Positions 7,569-14,159 of a stretch of DNA of 20,623 nt are shown here, piece by piece. Position 1 is the first letter of the stretch; every line of letters starts with the position of its first letter. The notes under the pieces are model-generated. The model did not search any database. It was not told the origin of the DNA and was given only the letters and a program-made list of their open reading frames with translations. The DNA is from Rhodospirillales bacterium. GTDB lineage: Bacteria > Pseudomonadota > Gammaproteobacteria > Steroidobacterales > Rariloculaceae. The stretch spans positions 1-20,623 of the forward strand of contig JAHEEO010000010.1 in assembly GCA_024640665.1 (NCBI GenBank), written 5' to 3'. The position numbers and the translations under genes were made by a program.

Positions 7569-8705
7569 TTAGCCGCCCGTCAGGGCCAGCAGTACGCCGG
7601 CGGCTACCGCTGAACCAATCACGCCCGCTACATTCGGGCCCATTGCATGCATCAATAAGTGATTGCTGCTGTTGGCTTCCAGGCCTATCTTGTTGACCAC
7701 CCGTGCAGCCATGGGTACTGCAGAGACCCCAGCCGCGCCAATGAGCGGATTGATTTTTCCACCGCTCATCCAGCACATAAGCTTGCCCATTAATAATCCG
7801 GAAGCCGTGCCGACAGAAAACGCGAATGCCCCAAGCGCGAGAATGCCCAAGGTCTCTACATTGAGGAATGCAGTGGCGCTGAGCTTGGCACCAACCGCAA
7901 GGCCCAGAAAAATAGTAACAATGTTGATGATTTCGTTCTGTGCGGCTTTGCTCAGACGTTCGACCACACCGCACTCGCGCAGCAGATTGCCGAGGGTAAG
8001 CATGCCAATTAGCGGAACGGCAGTTGGTAGGCACATAGCGGTCACGAATAAGACAACGAGAGGAAAGAGGATCTTTTCGATTCGACTGACAGGCCGGAGC
8101 TGTTCCATCGTGATGGCGCGTTCTTCCTTAGTCGTGAGCAGCCGCATAATAGGTGGTTGAATGATTGGCACTAATGCCATATACGAGTAAGCAGCAACTG
8201 CGATAGCACCCAATAAGTCTGGCGAAAGTCGCGTTGCAAGAAAAATGGCCGTTGGTCCATCAGCGCCGCCAATGATGCCTATGGCTGAAGCGTCGGCAAG
8301 TGAAAAATCGAACCCTGGAAGTTCATTTAGCAGCAGCGCGCCGAGCAACGTAACAAATATTCCGAACTGCGCCGCTGCGCCAAGAATGATTGTTTTTGGG
8401 TTGGCAATGAGCGCGCCAAAATCGGTCAGCGCACCGACGCCCATAAAGATAAGTAACGGAAACACGCCGGTGTCGATGCCTACATGTGATACGTAGCCAA
8501 GGAGCCCGTCATCGCCGGCGATGCCCGCTAGCGGAATGTTTGTCAGAATTGCGCCGAAACCGATCGGCACCAACAGCAAAGGCTCGAAGCGCTTACGGAT
8601 TGCAAGATAAAGAAGCAGGCATCCGACAATAATCATTACGATTTCGCCAAACGCCACGTTGGCGATGCCCGTTGACGCCCAAATTTCTTTAAATCCGTCT
8701 AGCAT
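7569..8705 (-). CDS. oadB: Oxaloacetate decarboxylase beta subunit (Na+-pumping)
   Basis: The membrane subunit that decarboxylates the carboxybiotin made by OadA and couples this to Na+ export. The 378 residues are within the usual range. Conserved Na+-site elements are present: FMGVGALTDFG near 87, GGADGPTAIF with Asp149 (the essential Asp203 of Klebsiella OadB), the FLGLAVGAKL region near 266, and MGPNVAGVIGSAVAAG with Asn358 and Ser365, matching the functional Asn and Ser of the last helices. Homologues serve glutaconyl-CoA and methylmalonyl-CoA decarboxylases, but the OadA neighbour fixes the substrate. It is the last gene of the G-A-B set, 14 bases after oadA, with only a weak ribosome-binding site, so coupling is likely. 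Confidence 0.95.
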   Translation of the reverse strand: MLDGFKEIWASTGIANVAFGEIVMIIVGCLLLYLAIRKRFEPLLLVPIGFGAILTNIPLAGIAGDDGLLGYVSHVGIDTGVFPLLIFMGVGALTDFGALIANPKTIILGAAAQFGIFVTLLGALLLNELPGFDFSLADASAIGIIGGADGPTAIFLATRLSPDLLGAIAVAAYSYMALVPIIQPPIMRLLTTKEERAITMEQLRPVSRIEKILFPLVVLFVTAMCLPTAVPLIGMLTLGNLLRECGVVERLSKAAQNEIINIVTIFLGLAVGAKLSATAFLNVETLGILALGAFAFSVGTASGLLMGKLMCWMSGGKINPLIGAAGVSAVPMAARVVNKIGLEANSSNHLLMHAMGPNVAGVIGSAVAAGVLLALTGG

Positions 8706-8719
8706 TGATGGATGCCAAG

Positions 8720-10507
8720 TCAGGAAATTGAGACTAGTGTGCTGCCGTGCTCGACCGCGTCGCCTTCTTTGACGGCGACAGATGCGACGACACCAGCACG
8801 TTGTGCGCGAATTTCTGTTTCCATTTTCATTGCTTCGAGCACGATCAATACTTCTTCTGCGGCAACTTGCTGGCCTTCTTTAACCAGTACTTTAAATATA
8901 TTGCCGGACAATGGGGCCTTTATGGCCTCAGCGTTGCCGCTTGCCGCCGGCGCGGTTGCCGTGGTTGCCGTGGTTGCCGCGGGGGTGGCTTCTTCGACGT
9001 TGCCGCCGGCGTCTACAACCACGTCGTAGGAGCGCCCATTGACTTTAACGTTGTAGCGCTCCGGGCCGGTAGCAGCTTTTGCAGCCTCGCTGCGGCGAGA
9101 TGCTTGCTGGGCGCTGGCAGCTTCGGGGTTGGGCGGCGGTTCGAAGGCTGCCGGATTGTCTCTGTTTTGTAAGAACTTGAGTCCGACCTGAGGAAACAAC
9201 GCGTAAGTTAGAACATCGTCGATGCCATCAATAGGGAAGCCATGTTTGTCAGACAGCGCCTCGAGTTCGTCGGAAAGCGTCTGTATTTCGGGTGCCAGTA
9301 GGTTGGCAGGTCGTTCTTGGATGGGCTTGTCGCCCTGTAGCACGCGTTGCTGCAGGTGTTTGTCGACGGGAATAGGCGTTTCTCCATACTCGCCGCGCAG
9401 GATTGCTTGAGTCTCCTTAGTGATGCTGCGATAACGCTCGCCAAGAATAACGTTCAGCACCGCTTGTGTGCCGACGATTTGCGAAGTGGGCGTAACGAGG
9501 GGGATAAATCCCAGGTCTTTGCGCACGCGGGGAATTTCTTCAAGCACTTTGTCGAAAGAATCCAATGCGCCCTGATCCCGCAACTGCTTTTCCATGTTCG
9601 TTAGCATGCCGCCGGGGACTTGAGCCAGCAAAATCCGCGCATCAACGCCTTTCATGCTGCCCTCGAACTCCGCGTATTTCTTGCGGATTTCGCGGAAGTA
9701 CGAAGCGATTTCATCGAGTTGCTGAAGATCAAGATTCGTATCTCGATCTGAGTCTTGGAGTATTGCGACGACCGATTCTGTCGCTGAGTGACCATAGGTC
9801 ATGCTCATTGAAGAAATTGCGGTGTCGATCATATCGATGCCCGCTTCGGCGGCCTTGATATTGGTGACGGTGCTCATGCCAGTAGTGGCGTGCGATTGCA
9901 TTGCAATGGGAATATCGCAAGCCTGTTTAAGCTTGGTGACTAACTCGTAAGCAACATAGGGCTTCAGCAAGCCGGCCATGTCCTTGATGCAGATAGAATG
10001 GCAACCGAGTGCTTCCAGCCGTTTGCCCATATCGACATACTTGTCGACGGTGTGAACCGGGCTGACCGTATATGAAATGGTGCCCTGCGCGTGCTTGCCT
10101 GCTTTGACAGTGGCTCTAATGGCCGTTTCGAGGTTGCGGGTATCGTTTAGCGCATCAAATATGCGAAACACATCTACGCCATTTGCGGCCGCTCGGCTGA
10201 CGAAGGTTTCAACGACATCGTCTGCATAGTGGCGGTAGCCGAGTAGATTCTGGCCGCGCAGCAACATTTGTTGCGGTGTGTCGGGCATGGCAGCTTTAAG
10301 CATGCGCAGTCGTGCCCACGGGTCTTCGCCGAGATAGCGAATGCATGAATCAAACGTGGCGCCGCCCCAGCTTTCCATTGACCAATATCCGATCTTGTCG
10401 AGTTGCGGCGCAATAGGCAGCATGTCTTCAAGTCGTAATCGCGTCGCGAGCAACGATTGATGCGCATCGCGCAGAACGAGTTCAGTCAGTTGTAGTGGAT
10501 TTCCCAT
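8720..10507 (-). CDS. oadA: Oxaloacetate decarboxylase alpha subunit (carboxyltransferase-biotin protein)
   Basis: The cytoplasmic catalytic subunit that moves the carboxyl group of oxaloacetate to biotin, releasing pyruvate. Its 595 residues comprise a carboxyltransferase TIM barrel (LRDAHQSLLATR at 12-23 with metal ligand Asp14; KDMAG with the carbamylated-lysine candidate Lys175), a conserved PYC_OADA domain (about 290-470), an Ala/Thr/Pro-rich flexible linker (about 475-525) and a biotinyl domain with EAMKM, Lys561, 34 residues from the C-terminus. Oddity: the metal motif normally reading H-x-H-x-TTG is Q-S-H-ATTG here, with Gln204 replacing the first His and His206 retained. AGGA seven bases before ATG marks the start. 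It lies 36 bases after oadG. Confidence 0.96.
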   Translation of the reverse strand: MGNPLQLTELVLRDAHQSLLATRLRLEDMLPIAPQLDKIGYWSMESWGGATFDSCIRYLGEDPWARLRMLKAAMPDTPQQMLLRGQNLLGYRHYADDVVETFVSRAAANGVDVFRIFDALNDTRNLETAIRATVKAGKHAQGTISYTVSPVHTVDKYVDMGKRLEALGCHSICIKDMAGLLKPYVAYELVTKLKQACDIPIAMQSHATTGMSTVTNIKAAEAGIDMIDTAISSMSMTYGHSATESVVAILQDSDRDTNLDLQQLDEIASYFREIRKKYAEFEGSMKGVDARILLAQVPGGMLTNMEKQLRDQGALDSFDKVLEEIPRVRKDLGFIPLVTPTSQIVGTQAVLNVILGERYRSITKETQAILRGEYGETPIPVDKHLQQRVLQGDKPIQERPANLLAPEIQTLSDELEALSDKHGFPIDGIDDVLTYALFPQVGLKFLQNRDNPAAFEPPPNPEAASAQQASRRSEAAKAATGPERYNVKVNGRSYDVVVDAGGNVEEATPAATTATTATAPAASGNAEAIKAPLSGNIFKVLVKEGQQVAAEEVLIVLEAMKMETEIRAQRAGVVASVAVKEGDAVEHGSTLVSIS

Positions 10508-10543
10508 CGCTAGTTCCTGCTCTTATCTGATCAAGAGTAACCG

Positions 10544-10774
10544 CTATGCTTCACGGTTGCGTCGGTATTGACTAATGGCAGCGGCAATGACGCTGATGAT
10601 TTCCTCGTTTTCATCGGTGCTTGCTGTAGGCGCGGGTTCCGGTGCGAAACGCACGCACAAAGCAGACATCACTTTCACGATGCCAACGAGCAGCGTCAAT
10701 AGGACGAAGACCACGCTCATGCCAATGAACGTGATTACGAGTCCCGTATTAAAGAGTTCGGCTGTTGTTTCCAA
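10544..10774 (-). CDS. oadG: Oxaloacetate decarboxylase gamma subunit
   Basis: The small assembly subunit that binds OadA to OadB. The 76 residues have the OadG layout: a short periplasmic N-terminus, one membrane helix at about 10-33 (TGLVITFIGMSVVFVLLTLLVG without gaps in hydrophobicity), a polar Pro/Ala/acidic linker and the amphipathic C-terminal ISVIAAAISQYRR block that recruits the alpha subunit. The start must be TTG at 10772-10774: an in-frame TAA sits two codons upstream and the protein then has the normal N-terminal length. No clear Shine-Dalgarno precedes it, so the gene may be translated weakly or with help from leader structure. Confidence 0.88.
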   Translation of the reverse strand: METTAELFNTGLVITFIGMSVVFVLLTLLVGIVKVMSALCVRFAPEPAPTASTDENEEIISVIAAAISQYRRNREA

Positions 10775-10787
10775 AGTTTATATAACG

Positions 10788-10822
10788 AAAGAGCTCAACT
10801 GAGTTCTCGTGTTGAGCCCTCT
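10788..10822 (-). terminator. 12-bp-stem hairpin between the MBL gene and oadG
   Basis: Read on the minus strand, AGAGGGCTCAAC pairs with GTTGAGCTCTTT across an 11-base loop, giving twelve pairs including two G-U. It lies between the end of the upstream MBL gene and the oadG start. The sequence after the stem is only moderately T-rich, so it may be a terminator, an attenuator or an mRNA-processing structure. The predicted oadG start site falls inside its 5' arm, so transcripts begun there would lack the full hairpin. Confidence 0.45.
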
Positions 10823-10848
10823 ATAATCACTGCCAAGAAATTTCTGAA
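10820..10848 (-). promoter_or_regulatory. Candidate promoter for oadGAB
   Basis: On the minus strand TTCAGA (10843-10848) and TATAGA (10820-10825) are separated by 17 bases; each matches the sigma70 consensus at four of six positions. A perfect palindrome AGAAATTTCT (10836-10845) sits in the spacer and overlaps the -35, a place where a repressor could act. This is a pattern match only. Confidence 0.3.
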
Positions 10849-10870
10849 AATTCGGTTGCTGGGTTTATTG

Positions 10871-11737
10871 CTACTGTCGAGTCAGGCTCTGATAAGCGAG
10901 CCGCGTAAATTGTTCCGGGTTCATGAACCCGGCGCCCCAAGTTGCGTCCCATTCCGAAGTCACGCCTGCCGCAACAACTTGATCTTCGCTGCGACCTTCG
11001 TCGATGAGTGACTGAAAACGACCTCGAATTGTGCGCAAGGTCGTTAGATAGTTTTCGAGATCTTCCCGCCCAGCTAACGCGCCATGGCCAGGAATTATGC
11101 GCGTTTCTGCATTCGAGCGTGATAGCACATACTCACCCGCTGCAATAATGCCGTCGAACGAGCCGTCGCTGCTGATATCTATGAACGGGTACGCGCCGTT
11201 AAAAAACGTATCGCCCATATGAAATGCGTTCAAATTAGTGAAATGCACAATGGTGTCGCCATCGGTATGCGCGGCCGGCGCGTAATTCAGATTGACGTCG
11301 CTACCATTCCAATGAAAGCTGATGCGGTCTGGAAACGTAACAACCGGCAGCGCGGCAGCATCTGCGTCATCGGCCATAAGTCTAACTCGGACGTTGTTGT
11401 GGCCTAGGACAACGGCCCCGGCATTTGCAAAATTGGCGTTGCCGCCGGTGTGATCGCCGTGCCAGTGCGTGTTGATAACGTAATCGATGTCGCCACCGCC
11501 CAAGCCGCGCACCGCAGCTTGAATTTTGTCGCTGAGTGGCGCGAATTGGGTGTCGATGATAAACGTGCCGTCTTCGCCTACGGAAACGCCGATATTGCCG
11601 CCTTGACCGAGCAGCATGTACAAACCGTCTCGGACCGGCACGGCTTCGATCTGTACGTTGGAGAAGTCTTGCTGCGCAGCAGTCGGCTGGCTGAGCATTA
11701 CAGATGTGATGATGCAGGCTGAAAATAGACGTTGCAC
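10871..11737 (-). CDS. Secreted metallo-beta-lactamase-fold hydrolase
   Basis: A periplasmic binuclear-zinc hydrolase of the MBL fold, 288 residues. Residues 1-21 are a Sec signal peptide (cleavage near TAA-QQ). All metal ligands are visible: HWHGDH at 91-96 (His91, His93, Asp95, His96), His157, Asp176 in MGDTFF and His218 in PGHGA. The pattern matches the cyclase/quinoprotein-relay-type subgroup rather than a proven beta-lactamase, and such proteins may hydrolyse lactones, thioesters or other bonds. The start is GTG at 11735-11737 with GGGGGA five bases upstream; a perfect TATAAT lies further upstream. Codirectional with oadGAB but separated by a 96-base gap containing a hairpin, so it may be its own unit. 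The substrate is unknown. Confidence 0.88.
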   Translation of the reverse strand: MQRLFSACIITSVMLSQPTAAQQDFSNVQIEAVPVRDGLYMLLGQGGNIGVSVGEDGTFIIDTQFAPLSDKIQAAVRGLGGGDIDYVINTHWHGDHTGGNANFANAGAVVLGHNNVRVRLMADDADAAALPVVTFPDRISFHWNGSDVNLNYAPAAHTDGDTIVHFTNLNAFHMGDTFFNGAYPFIDISSDGSFDGIIAAGEYVLSRSNAETRIIPGHGALAGREDLENYLTTLRTIRGRFQSLIDEGRSEDQVVAAGVTSEWDATWGAGFMNPEQFTRLAYQSLTRQ

Positions 11738-11769
11738 GGTTTCCCCCGGGGTGGTCGTTTGCTAATGCG

Positions 11770-11775
11770 ATTATA
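11770..11775 (-). promoter_or_regulatory. Consensus -10 box of the MBL-hydrolase gene
   Basis: A perfect TATAAT on the minus strand lies 32 bases before the GTG start, which would give a leader of about 26 bases. No good -35 stands 16-18 bases upstream, so an activator may be needed. It is back to back with the plus-strand candidate at 11786-11814. Confidence 0.45.
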
Positions 11776-11785
11776 GTGGCCTGCG

Positions 11786-11814
11786 TTGACTCAGCGCCAC
11801 CGCTAAAGTACGGT
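11786..11814 (+). promoter_or_regulatory. Candidate promoter for the pirin/DUF6152 island
   Basis: TTGACT (11786-11791) and TACGGT (11809-11814) are 17 bases apart in the divergent gap before the short DUF6152-like ORF. The -35 is good and the -10 is poor. TAATAT at 11824-11829 is an alternative -10 without a matching -35. Confidence 0.3.
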
Positions 11815-11849
11815 TTCTCTAAGTAATATCGGAGTTGGAGCGGCGTTTT

Positions 11850-11957
11850 GTGAGGGCGTTATGGGCGGTTGTTGTGGCGCTGAGCCTAACTAGCGTTGCT
11901 TGCGCGCACCATTCGTTTTCGGTGCACTACGTTGCAGATGGCAGCGTCAACGAATAG
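11850..11957 (+). pseudogene. Truncated DUF6152-like ORF (35 residues: signal peptide plus HHSF motif)
   Basis: A 35-residue ORF, too short for most gene callers. It starts at GTG 11850 with GGAG ten bases upstream. It encodes a signal peptide ending ...VACA followed by HHSFSVHYVADGSVNE and a TAG stop. This matches the N-terminus of the full-length DUF6152 protein encoded at 12880-13260 (AHHSF-x-x-x-Y-x-AD-x-x-V-E), then ends just where the beta-rich domain should begin. The stop codon overlaps the AGGA ribosome-binding site of the pirin gene, so translation of the two may be coupled. It is either a decayed DUF6152 copy cut off upstream of pirin, or a retained leader or secreted micropeptide. 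I favour the remnant reading, but the intact signal, start site and coupling keep the other open. Confidence 0.6.
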
Positions 11958-11966
11958 GAAGAATTC

Positions 11967-12803
11967 ATGGCCAATACGCGAGAAGTTGCGCGAAAAGTAG
12001 TTGGGCAGCCAACCAGTGACGGAGCCGGTGTCCGCATGACAAGAGTCATTGGTACGCCGAGGTTGGATAATTTTGACCCGTTTTTGCTGTTGGACGAATT
12101 TCGATCCGACAATCCAAATGATTACATCGGTGGATTTCCCGATCACCCGCATCGCGGCTTCGAGACCGTCACTTATATGCTGGCGGGCAACATGAAGCAT
12201 GGCGACAATCAAGGCAACACGGGGCATCTCGGCCCGGGCAGCGTTCAGTGGATGACCGCCGGGCGCGGCATTGTGCATTCTGAGTTTCCCGAGCAAGAAG
12301 ATGGTCTCATGTGGGGTTTTCAGCTCTGGGTGAACCTGCCAGCCAGCGACAAGATGACTGCGCCGCGTTACCAAGACATTCCGGCTGAAGATATCCCTCA
12401 GGTTGAACTTGCAGAGGGCGTGAATGCACGCGTAATTGCCGGAGAATTGGGCGGCGTAAGCGGTCCGGTTTCCGGAGTGGCTACGCAACCCATCTATTTC
12501 GATATTGGCTTGGCAGATGACAAGAGCTACACGGTGAATTTACCCGAGGGCCACAATGCTTTTGCCTATGTCTTTGAGGGCTCAGCGAAAATTGGCGCCG
12601 CCGGCACATTTATTCAGCGCGGTGAGATGGCTTTGCTAACGCACGGTACCGAGCTGAAGATAGAAGCTGTGGACGCGTGTCGTTGTATTATCGTGGCGGG
12701 TCGACCGTTGAACGAGCCCATTGCTCGTTACGGGCCATTCGTCATGAACACGCAAGCGGAGATTCACAAAGCGTTTGAGGACTACCAGGCCGGGCGCATG
12801 TAG
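11967..12803 (+). CDS. Pirin family protein
   Basis: A cytoplasmic bicupin metalloprotein of 278 residues. The N-terminal cupin holds the conserved metal set: DHPHRGFETVTYML at 59-72 (His60, His62) and GRGIVHSEFPE at 99-109 (His104, Glu106). The C-terminal pirin domain includes GPFVMNT near 251. Bacterial pirins can be quercetin 2,3-dioxygenases or bind partner enzymes, including pyruvate dehydrogenase E1 in Serratia; the sequence alone does not decide between these. AGGAAG sits 6 bases before ATG and overlaps the stop of the upstream short ORF. It is the only cytoplasmic product in an island of secreted proteins, so a regulatory or redox role for the neighbours is possible, but inferred. Confidence 0.93.
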   Translation: MANTREVARKVVGQPTSDGAGVRMTRVIGTPRLDNFDPFLLLDEFRSDNPNDYIGGFPDHPHRGFETVTYMLAGNMKHGDNQGNTGHLGPGSVQWMTAGRGIVHSEFPEQEDGLMWGFQLWVNLPASDKMTAPRYQDIPAEDIPQVELAEGVNARVIAGELGGVSGPVSGVATQPIYFDIGLADDKSYTVNLPEGHNAFAYVFEGSAKIGAAGTFIQRGEMALLTHGTELKIEAVDACRCIIVAGRPLNEPIARYGPFVMNTQAEIHKAFEDYQAGRM

Positions 12804-12809
12804 CTTTGA

Positions 12810-12829
12810 CACCGCCGCGCACAGCGGTG
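12810..12829 (+). other. Intercistronic hairpin between pirin and DUF6152 genes
   Basis: CACCGC (12810-12815) pairs with GCGGTG (12824-12829) around an eight-base loop. No T-tract follows, so it looks more like an mRNA-processing or stability element than a terminator. It could allow the downstream secreted-protein genes a different level from pirin. Confidence 0.35.
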
Positions 12830-12879
12830 CATTCGTGGCGACCGGCATTTGTTTCAGCTGATCTTGGGGGAGGTCTATC

Positions 12880-13260
12880 ATGAAATTCAATTTTTTAAGG
12901 CTCGCGCTACTGTTTTCACTGACCTGCGCGATTCCCGCGTTCGCGCATCATTCTTTTGCATCTCAGTACGATGCCGATGCGCCAGTCGAGCTCGCGGGTG
13001 TCGTAACCAAAGTGGAATGGATGAATCCGCATGCGCGATTTTACATTGACGTCGAAGACGCCGCGGGCAAAGTTATCAATTGGAATCTGGAGCTGGCCAG
13101 CCCAAACGTGTTAAGCCGAAACGGGTGGTCGCGAAAGTCGCTGCAGGCGGGTGACCGCGTCAGGGTAGAGGGTTCGTTGGCTCGGGACGGTTCAAAGATG
13201 GCTAACGCGCGTACGGTGATGTTGGCTGACGGAACGCGCGTTTTCGCGCGCGAGCGTTAG
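12880..13260 (+). CDS. DUF6152 family secreted protein
   Basis: A small exported protein of 126 residues. Residues 1-22 are a Sec signal peptide with cleavage predicted after AFA-22, leaving His23-His24-Ser-Phe at the mature N-terminus. The remainder is the DUF6152 domain, an OB-like beta-rich module with VVTKVEWMNPHARFYIDV (41-58), WNLELASPN (68-76), GWSRKSLQAGDRVRVEG (82-98) and a final DGTRVF element. It has no known function. The exposed His-His and the invariant-looking His51 (NPHA) suggest metal binding, an inference. A very strong ribosome-binding site, GGGGGAGG, ends 6 bases before ATG. The stop is 6 bases before the next gene, so the two are almost certainly co-transcribed. Confidence 0.88.
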   Translation: MKFNFLRLALLFSLTCAIPAFAHHSFASQYDADAPVELAGVVTKVEWMNPHARFYIDVEDAAGKVINWNLELASPNVLSRNGWSRKSLQAGDRVRVEGSLARDGSKMANARTVMLADGTRVFARER

Positions 13261-13266
13261 GCGGTC

Positions 13267-14073
13267 ATGGCGAAGTCACTGTTGAGGATTGCGTTTGCGG
13301 GTTTGCTCTGCGGCCAACTTACTGCTCCCGTCTTTGCTCAGGACGTGCAGCCCGCAGCTACCGCAGGGGCGGGTTCCGGCGGGTTGAGCAACCCGGACAT
13401 TATCGGTGAGGTGCCTGACGCGCCTGCGCCGAAGTTACCGAACGGCCAACCCGACTTTTCCGGAGTATGGAGTGGTGGCGGGCCCATCGGCGATATCCGC
13501 GAAGGCTTGATGCCGGGCGAAGAGCTCATTCTGTTGCCGGAAGCGAAAGCCATAATGGATGCGCGCATGTCAGCCGATGATCCGGAAGCCAATTGCCTGC
13601 CCACAGGCGTACCGCGCATAGCGCCGTACCCATGGCGAATTGTTCAGGCGCCTGCCAATGGTGAAGCAACGCATTTGTATTTTTTGTTCGAGGGCAATAT
13701 TCATAGTTTTCGACAAATCTTCATGGACGGCCGCGCGCATCCTGAAGACCCAGACCCCACTTGGTATGGTCATTCCATTGGTCATTGGGAAGGCGACACG
13801 TTAGTTGTAGATACAGTCGGGTTCAATGATGTCTTCTGGTTTGATTTTCTTGGTCATCCGCATACTGAGCAATTGAGAACCGTCGAGCGATACACCCGCA
13901 CCAATTTCGGGACGCTCGAGAACGTTACCACTGTCATAGATCCGGGCGCTTATGAGAAGCCTTTTACGATTAAGTACTCGGCCCAGCTGCGTCCAGGCTG
14001 GGAATTAATGGAATATATCTGCAACGAAAACAATCAGGACGTTGAGCATATCGAGGGCCCGCCTGGGCTATAG
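13267..14073 (+). CDS. Uncharacterised secreted protein with SGVW and WEGDTLVVDT motifs
   Basis: A 268-residue exported protein, with a signal peptide at 1-24 (cleavage PVFA-Q). It belongs to a widespread family I recognise by motif but not by name or function: LPNGQPDFSGVW at 57-68, a Cys-Pro element at 110-111, FMDGRAHPEDPDPTWYGHSIG near 152-172, GHWEGDTLVVDTVGFND at 172-188, GHPHTEQLRTVERYTR near 196-211, DPGAYEKPF near 225-233 and C-x-EN at 252-255. Cys110 and Cys252 could form a disulfide. Members often lie beside DUF6152 genes, as here (6-base gap), supporting a joint role in the periplasm. The lengths of its conserved blocks look intact. No catalytic chemistry can be assigned. Confidence 0.82.
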   Translation: MAKSLLRIAFAGLLCGQLTAPVFAQDVQPAATAGAGSGGLSNPDIIGEVPDAPAPKLPNGQPDFSGVWSGGGPIGDIREGLMPGEELILLPEAKAIMDARMSADDPEANCLPTGVPRIAPYPWRIVQAPANGEATHLYFLFEGNIHSFRQIFMDGRAHPEDPDPTWYGHSIGHWEGDTLVVDTVGFNDVFWFDFLGHPHTEQLRTVERYTRTNFGTLENVTTVIDPGAYEKPFTIKYSAQLRPGWELMEYICNENNQDVEHIEGPPGL

Positions 14074-14122
14074 ACAGCCCCAACGCACACCGACGCTTTG
14101 ACGCTTGCACAAAGTTTTTAGT

Positions 14123-14151
14123 CTCTCTGCAGTGTATTGCACTGCAGAGAG
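14123..14151. terminator. Bidirectional terminator hairpin
   Basis: CTCTCTGCAGTG (14123-14134) and CACTGCAGAGAG (14140-14151) form a perfect 12-pair stem with a TATTG loop. It is placed in the 86-base gap between the converging plus-strand secreted-protein island and the minus-strand phosphoesterase. T-tracts are modest (GTTTCC on the plus side; ACTAAAAACTTTG on the minus side), but the stem is the strongest in the window. Confidence 0.75.
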
Positions 14152-14159
14152 GGCGTTTC

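Noticed and set aside
10871..11737. Antibiotic-resistance beta-lactamase
   Set aside because: The zinc motif is shared by many MBL-fold enzymes; HWHGDH plus context fits a general periplasmic hydrolase, and nothing specific to beta-lactam cleavage is visible.
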